Assembly (NCBI RefSeq): GCF_036320965.1
Contig: NC_092241.1
Location: forward strand, 4,541,668-4,605,667
DNA from: Panulirus ornatus
Taxonomy: Eukaryota; Arthropoda; Malacostraca; Decapoda; Palinuridae
DNA length: 64,000 nucleotides
Direction: 5' to 3'
Part shown: one piece after another, positions 19,760 to 35,086 of the stretch
Position numbering within the stretch: the first letter of the stretch is position 1
Layout of the letters: each line of letters begins with the position of its first letter
Notes under the pieces: generated by a model
Told to the model about the DNA's origin: nothing
Databases searched by the model: none
Seen by the model: the letters and a program-made list of their open reading frames with translations, nothing else
Translations under genes and position numbers: made by a program

Positions 19760-22160
19760 GAGGTGAGAGAGCTCCAGGATCCGACACACAACGTAGGCAA
19801 CACCTTAAGATCGTACGCTGGGATGCACAGGAACTTCAACAGGAAATATGATACCTCTTCCAAGAGATAGTTATACAAGACGGAAGAGATGCAGTACCGT
19901 CGCAAGACACATCGTTAACGGGAAGAGATATTTTCAGTCTCACCAGCTACCAAACCTTCCGTCTGCACAGACTACCATGCAGGATACTGTGCACGACTTG
20001 TGTCAAATCTGTCATCGTAAGTAGACGTGTGTGCGTGACCCAACATACAGTAGAATTTTTGCAGATAGTCATACTGTTAAACAACATTTCGAGAACGAGT
20101 CCCTCCTGATACATAACCTTTAAAGGCAAAGCTGGGTGAACGGTACATTTATCTCAACTGTCATATGCAAACTATGAATTCGTTCGTTATCTTTCGGCGA
20201 GGACTTCAGTACAAAACGTCCTTAATTACGAGGATAACCACCTATAACGCTGAGGGAATTTCATAGTCATCACCTTAGATGAGGTCCTTGACGTTTACCT
20301 TGTCCATCCAAATGCACCCTCCACATATCAGAGAGAGAGAGAGGGCCGTTTGAATCTTACTTCGTCACCTACTTCGGTAAAGGACAGACCTACCCTGGAG
20401 GATATTTGGGGACCTCGTCAGTGATCGTTAATACCATACTGACGACTGCAGGCGTGTATACAATCGCTACTGCCCAGCTCCAAGTAGAATATTAGAAAGA
20501 CAGAATGGGAACTGTACCGAAGAAAGATTGAATCCAGGTCTCTATCTGTGTACCCTTAGTTGATCTTTCTTTGACAGTTTGAGGTAGATTTTAATGCTGC
20601 CTTTACTTGGGCTGTAAATCCGTCCATTGTGTAACAAAAGTTTTCCAGACGTGGGAAGAGTGATGACTAGTTCTATAACAATACAGAGGTCATAAGATTT
20701 AATGGCATGCAAAACTCTCACGTTACATTATGTGAGAACCATATTCAACTCAGAGATCCCAAAAAAGGTTCAGTAATTAAAATGGGAAATACAATGTCAG
20801 AAGTAATTTGAGAGATATGACTCATTTAATTGTCACGCGTCTTTCTCTGATTTCTAGTTAAAAAGAATAATGAGAATTACTTCGGGTGAAATGAGCGAAG
20901 CCTCCAGCTCATAACGTTCCGTGAGAGCTGTGCAGCATCTCTTTCAGAGGATTACGCACGAGTGCGAGGGATAACATGTCTATCTCCATCATAACCCGAC
21001 AGGAGTTACTGCCACACAGACGACCAGAAGTGTGCCAGGCTACCCTCCCCTTGGATTATATGGGTCGTCCCTTCACTCTCTGGCCGAGCTTAACTCTACG
21101 AGGAAGGTGAGGTCAAACACCTCCCTCCCGCAGGGACATGAGTCACGTATGCTGACTGCAAGCTCACTGACCGGTCCTTCACTCGACGCAAATTATTTGC
21201 TGTCTGTCTGTGCTTCGTCATTTTGTCCCTCCTTAAACAGATGGACAATTTTACACTAAATATCAGAGCGCATGATGCTGTCCCGACTACACTGGGAAAC
21301 AAGAGTCCCTTTCATCAAATAATTCTTGGGTTTCGTGCAGCATCACGTACGACTGATTGCTATTGTTCTTAAACAGACTCATGCAAGGGTTTTATGTTCT
21401 TTAGATGTTGCAAAATTGTCGTGAATTACTGGCTTCCTATGTGATTCTGAACACCCTCTCGCGGGTCAAGGTGTTAGAGGAAAGCTCTGCATTCGGATAT
21501 CTGACGATCTCGCTGATCTGATGATCAGACTGAGAGTCCAAGAACATATCTCTCAGTACAGGACATGAGATGATGGCACCATCCATGATGAGAGGCTCTT
21601 AGGATGCGACGTCGCGCAACATCTTAATGGAGAGGACTCATTAAGACAACCTCACCTGATCATACTAATATCTTCACCTATGCAGGTGCCTTCGTGCGTG
21701 TCAGCTGTGAGGTTGATGCCCCAGCCAGCACTAAAACTGCTCCTGCTACTACTGTGCTTCCCTGACCTTGGGCTACGAGTTTCTGTTGTAAAGTGAGAAA
21801 CTCTCTTAGAATGACCAAGAGCCAGTAACACATCTTCGGATGTGAGAAATATATATCTTCACCCGATGTCATATTACAAATATATTTTAGGTGTGGATTA
21901 CCAAAAGGAGAAATTTTGATGAGTACACCATGTACTTATAGGAGAGAACAGCTAACAGGTTGAATGAGATGACATTTACAACGTGTAACAAGACTTAAGT
22001 CACCCTCCTGACGTCTCTTGTTGACTTCTCCATCCCCACCACAAAAAAAAACGTTCCCAAAATCCTAAAATAAAAGCAGTTGAGAGGATTAACAGGAACT
22101 TAAAAATGGAGTAAGACGGTGAGATTGTCCTTAGAAACACAAAGCCCACTTTGTATCACC
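19760..22160. other. no recognisable feature (2.4 kb)
   Basis: Low-complexity content is limited to a short GA run at 20330-20344. Open frames are below 75 codons and show no recognised motifs. Confidence 0.35.
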
Positions 22161-23845
22161 AATGATTCAGGTTCTTAGTTCTTCCTTGGTAAAGATATCC
22201 AGGAAGAGCACGTATGGCACGGGCTTTTCAGAGACGAGTGGCCGTGCCCTTGCCGGGTGGACGCAGCTGTGGCGTGATGGGACGTGGGTGGCGGCGGTGT
22301 GTAAACCCCGGAATTTTACAGCCGCCTACGCGACACAAGACCGGATCTCTCCGTCCCAAACTGTAACCCTGGTCAGTTATGAGCCACTCCTCTTGCTGAC
22401 TAATAAGTATTCCTGCCACTCACGGGTAAATCTCTTCAGAATCCTTTCTTTCTTCCAGTCAAGAACATTGATGAATGTCTACGAAAACAGACACGCGTGT
22501 TGGGATTGCTGGATTTTGTTGAAAGTGGTACTTCTTGATTCCTCACGTAAACCCTGCAGACTTGCTCACAGAATGTGGGATTTTAGACAGCAGTGCTTTA
22601 TGTTCCCACAAATTTAATACCTCGCAAAGTGGCCAGGGCTTTGAATTCGAGGGAGACTGTGGGGTACATACCCACACTACTGGCATATCAGGGTATAAAG
22701 AGTCGACCAGCACCATTTTCGTCAAAATTTCTCGTATAAAACACCAGACTTGGATGGACGCCTATGGCACCCCGACGTCATTTTGGAGCGTCCTTGCCCT
22801 ACATGCAACGCAACACTCTCGAAAAGTGGTCGTACTGCGGGCGTCTGACGTCACACCTTCACCTGCCGCTGTGTCCGGATTCTGTAGAGATTTATTCGGT
22901 TGGTATATCAATATACAAACCCAATGAAGATGTGGGGTCTATAACTGGTTTATTTCCTATCTCACTAAGGCTTGCTACAGATTGCGACCACGCATCGTCA
23001 CGTTTGAGGCATTACTTTGAAAATACTGAGTGAGTTTAGATATCTATATAGACATAGGCACTGAATTACCCCATAAGAGGATCTGATGCACATAGGAGTG
23101 AGATACTGATATCTCTATAGACATCTGAACTCACTAGGTTTGCCTGTTAAACAAGTGATGCATGACGTCAAAGGGAATACGTCTGTATAATACCGATGGA
23201 ATTTAGCTATTCATAGAACCCACGTATCATTTATAGCGTCAAAATGATACATTATCATACGTAAAAGCATTTTACATTACAACTATCTTATCCCACATTT
23301 TCTCCTCTCCTGCCATTAAGAGGTTATCTGATATCAGAAGATAAGTTGGATGAATGATAATTGAAGATCTCGCTCTCTTGAAGTTATTCTTTACAGTGAG
23401 ACCAGAGTAGAGTGGAGATCATTCACCCGGCGCATGCGCGTCCCTTTTTCGAAGATCCTCCGTCCGCCGTTAGTCATAACATTCCTCCAGGCTCTGTGGT
23501 TCCTCATACTGATGGTTCTGTGGACCAGCCAACAATGGCACTCTGTAGTTATCATTGAAATGATACAGTTCGTAGAGGGACTCACGCTGTTTCGAAACCT
23601 GTTGTTGAGACTTCAGCCCACCAGACCTACTGACGGCGGAGGTCCAGCTACAGGTGGGTATGTCATTGTCAAACTGGGTTCTGAGCCAAGTGGGTGTATT
23701 CGGCAATGAGCTTTGCTGACAGCTTGGCTGGGCCGAGCAAGGACCGCCCGGAGGCCTCGTCTGCTGCACCGCCACACAACCTTCAGCAACTTTCTCCCTC
23801 GGCCGCAGGTATAAGGCCATGACTGGCTGCCGTCTGCTGTTGGGT
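22160..23845. other. no recognisable gene; scattered short open frames
   Basis: The longest plus frame (22162-22617, 151 codons) has unremarkable composition and no recognised domain. An overlapping 130-codon frame (22535-22927) is equally anonymous. I do not call either as a gene. Confidence 0.3.
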
Positions 23846-23849
23846 GTAA

Positions 23850-24232
23850 GGCTGTAGCTGACTGCCTTGCAATGTTTGTTATAAGGCTGTAACTCACTAC
23901 CTTCAGCCATCTGGTATAAGGCTGTAACTCACTACCTTCAGCCATCTGGTATAAGGCTGTAACTCACTACCTTCAGCCATCTGGTATAAGGCTGTAACTC
24001 ACTACCTTCAGCCATCTGGTATAAGGCTGTAACTCACTACCTTCAGCCATCTGGTATAAGGCTGTAACTCACTACCTTCAGCCATCTGGTATAAGGCTGT
24101 AACTCACTACCTTCAGCCATCTGGTATAAGGCTGTAACTCACTACCTTCAGCCATCTGGTATAAGGCTGTAACTCGCTACCTTCAGCCATCTGGTATAAG
24201 GCTGTAACTAACTTCAGCCATCTGGTATAAAA
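23850..24232 (+). repeat. 35-bp minisatellite, 11 units
   Basis: Unit 'ggctgtaactcactaccttc' followed by 'agccatctggtataa' (35 bp). The first unit (23850-23884) is diverged, the next eight (23885-24164) are essentially identical, unit ten has one change (actcgctac) and the last lost 6-7 nt. Period 35 rotates all three frames, so no protein repeat is intended. Near-identity implies recent expansion. Confidence 0.95.
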
Positions 24233-25135
24233 GCTGTAAGTAACTACTGGTGACCAGTCTGTCAACTGGACTATCAGGGCTGAGTAGTACCTCAGACACC
24301 TTCCTCGCCTGGGCCACCACTGTGGCTGGGGGGACCAAGTGAAGCAGACACCAGAGGCAGTCTGACCACTAAGGCAACGAGGCAACAGCGAAGCCGGCAG
24401 CCAAGCCAGCGAGCGGGGGATTACGAAAACCAGGGGTCCAGTTTACTGTCATACATACCGTCACTGGTACAAACCGCGGCTATAATGAACAGATGTTATC
24501 TTGATGTTTACCTTCTGGACGATGATGGCTCACGAACTGTGAGGTTTACGACACGAATTGCTCGGACGTTTTGCGTGTTCATACGTCAGCGTCATGCGGT
24601 ATTGTAATTATGTGATCGTATCATAGACGGAATGCCACGCTGGTTAACATGGTTGGTTGGTTGTTTGAGGGGGTTAGCCAGGGTCATTAAGACGGTCATC
24701 GTAAAATTTTGACTACCGATCGCAAAGAGACAAGAGAAAAGGAAAACTTCGAGAACATATTTCAAGATATTTTAAGACCATACACTCCCTCTGCGTGTAT
24801 GGCCAGTCAGTAAGGGTGCATTGCTGTACCTGAATGTGTCACTTATTTCCGGTCTCTCTTGGTTCGAATTACTGGACAGCAGTTTTCTACCAGCTGTGTA
24901 CATTTTCTCCTCATTTGAAATCTTTTCGTTCACCATCTCATTTCCCTTCAATAGCCCGGCCATTTTCTGTGGAGCGGCTCTTGCCAACGAGAAAACTTTC
25001 TCGTCTAAACGAAGATCTCGTTTTCTCTTCAGTTCTGCTCGATTTCTTCGAAACTGACAACCAAAAGATTGGGTTGTTGTAGCTACCGTTACCACTCCAG
25101 AGTCCACTGTACCTGACAGCCACAAACAACTATCG
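24233..25135. other. no recognisable gene; anonymous minus frame 24772-25125
   Basis: A 117-codon minus-strand frame contains 'RNRAELKRKRDLRLDEKVFS' and 'MYTAGRKLLSSNSNQERPEI'. It has a plausible mixed composition but no recognised family, and overlapping plus frames are also open. It is mentioned for completeness only. Confidence 0.25.
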
Positions 25136-25166
25136 CCCCCCCCCCCCCTCTTCCTCCTCCTCCCGG
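25136..25166 (+). repeat. C-homopolymer / (CCT)n tract
   Basis: About 11 consecutive C followed by 'tcttcctcctcctccc'. Confidence 0.9.
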
Positions 25167-25478
25167 TACACTGGTAGCGCTACAGGACGAATTCCATACG
25201 AACGTGTCATCCGCACAGGTGACCGTGCTTGCGTGTGTGTTTGTTTAATGTGTTTACATTGTGCATGTGTGTGTCTAGTGTGTATCTGTGTGTCTGTGTG
25301 TGAGTGTGTGTTTTGTGAGAACAGGTTTTGCTCGATTTTCTTGTTAGTGTAGTATATCCAGACTGTATCTTTACCGTTAGACAACTATAATGTACATAAT
25401 CTCGTCACCGAAAGTGACAGACGACATCTGTCTGGGAAGCGACGTAACTAACGAGTCAACTGGTGTGTTGTCACACAT

Positions 25479-26453
25479 TGGTCTCCCACTTCTCCTCGTT
25501 CCCTCCACCTCTGACACATATATCCACCTCTGTCAATCTTTCCTCACTCATTCTCTCAATGTGACCAAACCATTTCAATACACTCTTTTCTGCTCTCTCA
25601 ACCACACTCTTTTTATTTCCACACATCTCTCTTGCCCTTTCATTACTTACTCGATCAAACCACCTCACACCACATATTGTCCTCAAACAACTCATTTCCA
25701 GTACATCCACCCTCCTCCGCACAACCCTATCTATAGCCCACGCCTCGCAACCATATAACATTGTTCGAACCACTATTCCTTCAAACATACCCATTTTTGC
25801 TTTCCGAGATAACGTTCTCGACTTCCACACATTCTTCAACGCCCAAAACCTTCGCCCCTCCCCCACCGTGTGACTCACTTCTGCTTCCATGGTTCCATCC
25901 GCTGCTAAATCCACTCCCAGATATCTGAAACACTTCACTTCCTCCAGTTTTTCTCCATTCAAACTTCACATTTGCTCTCAGCTTTCTTCTTTCAAACACT
26001 TTACCAAACTCAGTCACCAACTTCTGCAGTTTCTCACCCGAATCAGCCACCAGCGCTGTATCATCAACGAACAACAAGTGACTCACTTCCCAAGCCCTCT
26101 CATCCACAACTGACTGCATACTTGCCCTTCTCTCCAAAACTCTTGCATCCACCTCTCTAACCACCCCATCCTTAAACAAATTAAACATCCACTGCCGCAA
26201 ACCAAACATTCACTAGGAACCAATCACTTTCCTCCCTTCTTACTCGTACACATGCCTTACATCCTTGGTGTAAACTTTTCACTGCCTCTAGCAACTTACT
26301 TCCCACACCATATACTCTTGATATCTTCCACAGAACATCTCTATCAACTCTATCATATGCCTTCTCCAGATTCATAAATTCTACATACAAATCCAACTGC
26401 TCTTCTAAGTATTTCTCACATACATATTCAAAGCAAACGCCTGATCCTCACAT
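25479..26453 (-). mobile_element. R5: RTE-L internal fragment, truncated at both ends
   Basis: The minus strand runs from the QAF/GCxDQ region (26453) through 'MDLYVEFMNLEKAYDRVDRDVLW' (26396), the motif B area ('MFGLRQWMFNLFKDGVV', 26200, damaged QGxxMSP), 'HLLFVDDTALVADSGEKLQ' (26055; FADD has become FVDD) and 'RYLGVDLAADGTM' (25925). It ends at 'ETNV' (25479) in the place of the GRPNWRW block. The 3' UTR is absent, unusual for TPRT products, so the 3' end was lost by later deletion. Frameshifts occur near 25980 and 26200. Confidence 0.9.
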
Positions 26454-26514
26454 CCTGTATATCGAAGAAAAGCTCCGATGTACAAAACATACACCTTCTC
26501 TGCCTGGAGAGATA

Positions 26515-28130
<1,616 letters not shown>

Positions 28131-28242
28131 TGTATGAGTGTGTGCGTGCTCATTGTTGCTGTCTAACAAATGACTACTGTCAAAACAAGATACCTCAATA
28201 TCTATCTGTCTACTTAGTCTACTCTATCTGTCTATCTGTTTA

Positions 28243-28244
<2 letters not shown>

Positions 28245-28312
<68 letters not shown>

Positions 28313-28330
28313 TATAAATATATATATATT
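28245..28330 (+). repeat. (TA)n array, left flank of PLE palindrome
   Basis: Preceded by GT/CTAT tetranucleotide-like sequence (28200-28244); minor 'aaatat' variants lie at the right end. Confidence 0.97.
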
Positions 28331-28399
28331 GGAAAGGATCACAATTTTGCGCGTGATCAAGATATTCCTATGAGTCCACGGGGAAAATGAAACACGAAA

Positions 28400-28446
28400 A
28401 GTTCCCAAGTGCACTTTCGTGTAATAATCACATCATCAGGGGAAAC
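28400..28446 (-). ncRNA. hammerhead-ribozyme-like core, minus arm
   Basis: The reverse complement has 'ccc' + CTGATGA (minus of 28433-28439), a stem II candidate TGTGATTATTACAC, GAAA, the self-complementary AGTGCACT as a minimal stem III, T at the cleavage position, then GGGA able to pair with the preceding TCCC (stem I). All invariant core residues (CUGAUGA, GAAA) are present. The pairing of stem II needs a one-base bulge next to the core, so activity is uncertain. Confidence 0.6.
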
Positions 28447-28644
28447 ACACGAGAGAAATACAACAGTCAGGTGATATACATCGAAGAGACGAAGCTAGGA
28501 CGCCATTTGGTAAACATGTGATTGTCCAAAACATGTATGTTTTGGACAATCACATGTATGTTTTGGACAATCACATGTTTAGCAGATGGCGTCCTAGCTT
28601 CGTCTCTTCGATGTATATCACCTGACTGTTATATTTCTCTCTTG

Positions 28645-28692
28645 TGTCTCCCCTGATGATGTGATTATTACACGAAAGTGCACTTGGGAACT
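28645..28692 (+). ncRNA. hammerhead-ribozyme-like core, plus arm
   Basis: CTGATGA at 28653-28659 and GAAA at 28674-28677. Stem II lies between them (GTG 28661-28663 with CAC 28671-28673, or UGUGA with UUACA). The stem III palindrome AGTGCACT spans 28677-28684, with the predicted cleavage after T28685. Stem I pairs TCCC (28649-28652) with GGGA (28686-28689). Type I hammerheads with very short stem III are known in Penelope-like elements, where they can act as dimers. Confidence 0.65.
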
Positions 28693-28726
28693 TTTCGTGT
28701 TTCATTTTCCCCGTGGATTCATAGGA

Positions 28727-29737
<1,011 letters not shown>

Positions 29738-31066
29738 AAATACTTAGAAAAGCAAATGGATTTGTATGTAGCATTTATGGATCTGGAGAAGGCATATGAT
29801 AGAGTTGATAGAGATGCTCTGTGGAAGGTATTAAGAATATATGGTGTGGGAGGAAAGTTGTTAGAAGCAGTGAAAAGTTTTTATCGAGGATGTAAGGCAT
29901 GTGTACGTGTAGGAAGAGAGGAAAGTAATTGGTTCTCAGTGAATGTAGGTTTGCGGCAGGGGTGTGTGATGTCTCCATGGTTGTTTAATTTGTTTATGGA
30001 TGGGGTTGTTAGGGAGGTAAATGCAAGAGTTTTGGAAAGAGGGGCAAGTATGAAGTCTGTTGGGGATGAGAGAGCTTGGGAAGTGAGTCAGTTGTTGTTC
30101 GCTGATGATACAGCGCTGGTGGCTGATTCATGTGAGAAACTGCAGAAGCTGGTGACTGAGTTTGGAAAAGTGTGTGGAAGAAGAAAGTTAAGAGTAAATG
30201 TGAATAAGAGCAAGGTTATTAGGTACAGTAGGGTTGAGGGTCAAGTCAATTGGGAGGTGAGTTTGAATGGAGAAAAACTGGAGGAAGTGAAGTGTTTTAG
30301 ATATCTGGGAGTGGATCTGGCAGCGGATGGAACCATGGAAGCGGAAGTGGATCATAGGGTGGGGGAGGGGGCGAAAATCCTGGGGGCCTTGAAGAATGTG
30401 TGGAAGTCGAGAACATTATCTCGGAAAGCAAAAATGGGTATGTTTGAAGGAATAGTGGTTCCAACAATGTTGTATGGTTGCGAGGCGTGGGCTATGGATA
30501 GAGTTGTGCGCAGGAGGATGGATGTGCTGGAAATGAGATGTTTGAGGACAATGTGTGGTGTGAGGTGGTTTGATCGAGTGAGTAACGTAAGGGTAAGAGA
30601 GATGTGTGGAAATAAAAAGAGCGTGGTTGAGAGAGCAGAAGAGGGTGTTTTGAAGTGGTTTGGGCACATGGAGAGGATGAGTGAGGAAAGATTGACCAAG
30701 AGGATATATGTGTCGGAGGTGGAGGGAACAAGGAGAAGAGGGAGACCAAATTGGAGGTGGAAAGATGGAGTGAAAAAGATTTTGTGTGATCGGGGCCTGA
30801 ACATGCAGGAGGGTGAAAGGAGGGCAAGGAATAGAGTGAATTGGAGCGATGTGGTATACCGGGGTTGACGTGCTGTCAGTGGATTGAATCAAGGCATGTG
30901 AAGCGTCTGGGGTAAACCATGGAAAGCTGTGTAGGTATGTATATTTGCGTGTGTGGACGTATGTATATACATGTGTATGGGGGGGGGGGGGTTGGGCCAT
31001 TTCTTTCGTCTGTTTCCTTGCGCTACCTCGCAAACGCGGGAGACAGCGACAAAGTATAATAATAAT
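29738..31066 (+). mobile_element. R6b: RTE-S LINE 3' segment with intact frame
   Basis: It begins 'aatacttagaaaagcaaatg' ([23 protein letters not shown]), exactly where R6a stops, joined through a shared 'aaat/aaaata' microhomology at 29733-29740. The frame is open to 30868: motif B 'GLRQGCVMSPWLFNLF' (29949), motif C 'LLFADDTALVADS' (30090), 'FRYLGVDLAADG' (30295), 'YGCEAWAMD' (30470), 'KSVVERAEEGVLKWFGHMER' (30615) and 'GRPNWRWKDGVKKI' (30738). A short 3' UTR with a G12 tract and the conserved terminus follow, then (TAA)n/(TA)n. Confidence 0.95.
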
Positions 31067-31071
31067 AATAA

Positions 31072-31157
<86 letters not shown>
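31067..31157 (+). repeat. (TA)n array at R6 tail
   Basis: A few TAA units, then a perfect TA array. Confidence 0.97.
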
Positions 31158-31160
<3 letters not shown>

Positions 31161-31301
31161 GTTCGCAAAACCTTACTCCCGGCAATCGAGTGGGTCATCC
31201 TCAAGTAATCATTCCTGAGAGCTCCTCATCTTGCCGTCCCACACTGTGATCACCAAGGCTTCCAGCGCGGGTCGAGTAACCACAACAAGCCATAAGCCCC
31301 A

Positions 31302-31315
31302 GGAGAGAGAGAGAG

Positions 31316-31386
<71 letters not shown>
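31302..31386 (+). repeat. (GA)n microsatellite
   Basis: GA array with one GC interruption near 31319. The surrounding 31160-31740 holds nothing else recognisable. Confidence 0.97.
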
Positions 31387-31746
31387 CATCAGGCAACTCC
31401 TCGCTGGCTAACCACAGGCAATCATCCCTCGTGAGTCATCGCAGTAAGGTGAAGGCAGACGACACAGCCGTGAACTAGATGGGTGACCAGCCTCACTGGA
31501 GGGGTCAGGATCCACTTCCTCTTGATACCTGGTATATCCGGCACACAGATCCTACTCACTTATTAAACAGTCGGGTGGCATTTCCTTGCTATTCCGTCAA
31601 CATGGAGGGTTCAGCTTTGCAGGAGTGGTCTGTGCTGGAGTGATGAGTATTTCGATATGTGTAGTTTGTATCTTCGTTATATTTGCTTTTCAAAGGTTGA
31701 ATGACTAAGGAGGCAAAGCTCATTTTAGTGTGGAATGCAAAATTTG

Positions 31747-31749
<3 letters not shown>

Positions 31750-31817
<68 letters not shown>
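31750..31817 (+). repeat. (TA)n array
   Basis: Left flank of P2. Confidence 0.97.
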
Positions 31818-32021
31818 TATGATTCCACGGGGAAAATGAAACACGATAAGTTCCCAAGTGCACTTTCGTGTAATAATCACATCATCAGGGGAGATACAAG
31901 AGAGAAATATAGCAGTCAGTTGATATACAACGAAGAGACGTAGCTAGGACGCCATTTGGTATACATTTTCCCCGTGGACTCACAGAAATATCTTGATCAC
32001 GCGCAAAATTGTGATCCTTTC

Positions 32022-32023
<2 letters not shown>
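31818..32023. mobile_element. P2: PLE terminal repeat, partial palindrome with hammerhead-like core
   Basis: The left part is the minus-oriented arm (31820-31965) with an intact CTGATGA/GAAA core (minus strand, about 31850-31893). The right part (31966-32023, 'ttttccccgtggactcacag', 'cttgatcacgcgcaaaattg') is the outer end in plus orientation. It has (TA)n on both sides. This is an asymmetric version of P1. Confidence 0.7.

Positions 32024-32096
<73 letters not shown>
32024..32096 (+). repeat. (TA)n array
   Basis: Between P2 and the 3' end of R7. Confidence 0.97.
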
Positions 32097-32098
<2 letters not shown>

Positions 32099-32104
32099 CA
32101 TTAT

Positions 32105-33380
32105 TATACTTTGTCGCTGTCTCCCGCGTTTGCGAGGTAGCGCAAGGAAACAGACGAAAGAAATGGCCCAACCCCCCCCCATACACATGTATATACATAC
32201 GTCCACACACGCAAATATACATACCTACACAGCTTTCCATGGTTTACCCCAGACGCTTCACATGCCTTGATTCAATCCACTGACAGCACGTCAACCCCTG
32301 TATACCACATCGCTCCAATTCACTCTATTCCTTGCCCTCCTTTCACCCTCCTGCATGTTCAGGCCCCGATCACACAAAATCTTTTTCACTCCATCTTTCC
32401 ACCTCCAATTTGGTCTCCCTCTTCTCCTCGTTCCCTCCACCTCCGACACATATATCATCTTGGTCAATCTTTCCTCACTCATTCTCTTCATGTGCCCAAA
32501 CCACTTCAAAACACCCTCTTCTGCTCTTTCAACCACGCTCTTTTTATTTCCACACATCTCTCTTACCCTTACGTTACTCACTCGATCAAACTACCTCACA
32601 CCACACATTGTCCTCAAACATCTCATTTCCAGCACATCCATCCTCCTGCGCACAACTCTATCCATAGCCCACGCCTCGCAACCATACAACATTGTTGGAA
32701 CCACTATTCCTTCAAACATACCCATTTTTGCTTTCCGAGATAATGTTCTCGACTTCCACACATTCTTCAAGGCTCCCAGAATTTTCGCCCCCTCCCCCAC
32801 CCTATGATCCACTTCCGCTTCCATGGTTCCATCCGCTGCCAGATCCACTCCCAGATATCTAAAACACTTCACTTCCTCCAGTTTTTCTCCATTCAAACTC
32901 ACCTCCCAATTGACTTGACCCTCAACCCTACTGTACCTAATAACCTTGCTCTTATTCACATTTACTCTTAACTTTCTTCTTCCACACACTTTACCAAACT
33001 CAGTCACCAGCTTCTGCAGTTTCTCACATGAATCAGCCACCAGCGCTGTATCATCAGCGAACAACAACTGACTCACTTCCCAAGCTCTCTCATCCCCAAC
33101 AGACTTCATACTTGCCCCTCTTTCCAAAACTCTTGCATTCACCTCCCTAACAACCCCATCCATAAACAAATTAAACAACCATGGAGACATCACACACCCC
33201 TGCCGCAAACCTACATTCACTGAGAACCAATCACTTTCCTCTCTTCCTACACGTACACATGCCTTACATCCTCGATAAAAACTTTTCACTGCTTCTAACA
33301 ACTTTCCTCCCACACCATATATTCTTAATACCTTCCACAGAGCATCTCTATCAACTCTATCATATGCCTTCTCCAGATCC
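32105..33380 (-). mobile_element. R7: 5'-truncated RTE-S copy, one nonsense change
   Basis: The minus strand reads 'MDLEKAYDRVDRDALWKVL' (33380) through motif B (33195), motif C 'FADDTALVADS' (33060) and 'YGCEAW' (32675). A single TGG-to-TAG change at about 32592 (in CGVRWFDRV) stops the frame, and the remainder 'SNVRVREMCGNKKSVVERAE' to 'WSDVVYRG' (32291) is intact. The 3' UTR is short, with its terminus at 32108. The 5' end stops within a codon of MDLEKAYD, joined to (TA)n. Confidence 0.94.
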
Positions 33381-34080
<700 letters not shown>

Positions 34081-34084
34081 AGCC

Positions 34085-34205
34085 ACCACATTGGCAGGTG
34101 GCTCGACCGCACACTCCTAAGGAGTCTTCATTTCCCTGCTGCTGGATACAGCACAGCCTTGGGCTGTCGTGGCCTTTACAAAGATCTTCGGTAACACCAG
34201 CTAAT
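34085..34205 (+). repeat. family K fragment, plus orientation
   Basis: Shares 'ctgctggatacagcacagcc', 'ttgggctg' and 'cggtaacaccag' with the K copy at 44702. (TA)n follows. Confidence 0.6.
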
Positions 34206-34207
34206 TA

Positions 34208-34208
<1 letters not shown>

Positions 34209-34287
<79 letters not shown>
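34209..34287 (+). repeat. (TA)n array
   Basis: Between the K fragment and P3. Confidence 0.98.
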
Positions 34288-34292
<5 letters not shown>

Positions 34293-34622
34293 AAGGATCA
34301 CAATTGAGCGCGTGATCAGGTATATCCCTATGAGTCCACTGGGAAATGAAACACAATAAGTTCCCAAGTGCACTTTAGTGTAATAATCACATCAGGGGAG
34401 ATACAAGAAAGTAGTATAACAGTCAGTTGATATATAACAAGGAGACGTATCTAGGACGCCATTCACTTGTTTACCAAATGACGTCTTAGCAGCGTCTCTT
34501 GGTTGTGTATCAACTGACCGTTATATTACTTTCTTGTGTCTCCCTTGATGATGTGATTATTACACGAAAATGCACTTAGGAACTTATCGTCTTTCATTTA
34601 CCCGTGGACTCATAAGAATATA
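34288..34622. mobile_element. P3: palindromic PLE terminal repeat, decayed hammerhead cores
   Basis: Two inverted arms (34288-34455 and 34460-34622) match P1. In the minus arm the core lost three bases (CTGATG-TGATT) and GAAA became TAAA (near 34375-34397). In the plus arm CTGATGA became TTGATGA (34554-34560). Both cores should be inactive. It is joined on the right to RTE copy R8. Confidence 0.7.
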
Positions 34623-34626
34623 TAGA

Positions 34627-35013
34627 GAGAGGTGCAACTGGAGGGATGTCTGATCATTATCTTGTGGGGGCGAAGGTGAAGATATGTAGAGGTTTTCAGA
34701 AAAGAAGAGAGAATGTTGGAGTGAAGAGAGTGGTGAGATTAAGTGAGCTTGGGAAGGATACTTGTGTGAGGAAGTACCAGGAGAGACTAAGTACAGAATG
34801 GAAAAAAGGTAAGAACAAAGGACGTAAGGGAAGTGGGGGAGGAATGGGATGTATTTAGGAAAGCAGTGATGGCTTGCGCAAAAGATGCTTGTGGCAGGAG
34901 AAGCGTGTGAGGTGGGCAGATTAGAAAGGGTAGTGAGTGGTGGGATGAGAAGTAAGATTATTAGTGAAAGAGAAGAGAGAGGTATTTGGACGACTTTTAC
35001 TGGGAAATAATGC
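34627..35013 (+). mobile_element. R8a: RTE-L fragment, endonuclease end and linker
   Basis: 'GGMSDHYLVGAKVKICRGFQ' (SDH endonuclease motif, 34645), 'RVVRLSELGKDTCVRKYQER' and, frameshifted, 'VKEKREVFGRLLLGNNA' up to 35013, where (TA)n starts. Confidence 0.85.
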
Positions 35014-35014
35014 T

Positions 35015-35015
35015 A

Positions 35016-35084
<69 letters not shown>
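35015..35084 (+). repeat. (TA)n array inside R8
   Basis: Replaces the whole RT region between R8a and R8b. Confidence 0.97.

Positions 35085-35086
<2 letters not shown>

Noticed and set aside
23850..24232. Direct repeats considered as a CRISPR array
   Set aside because: Units are contiguous 35-bp tandem repeats with no variable spacers, in a eukaryotic context.
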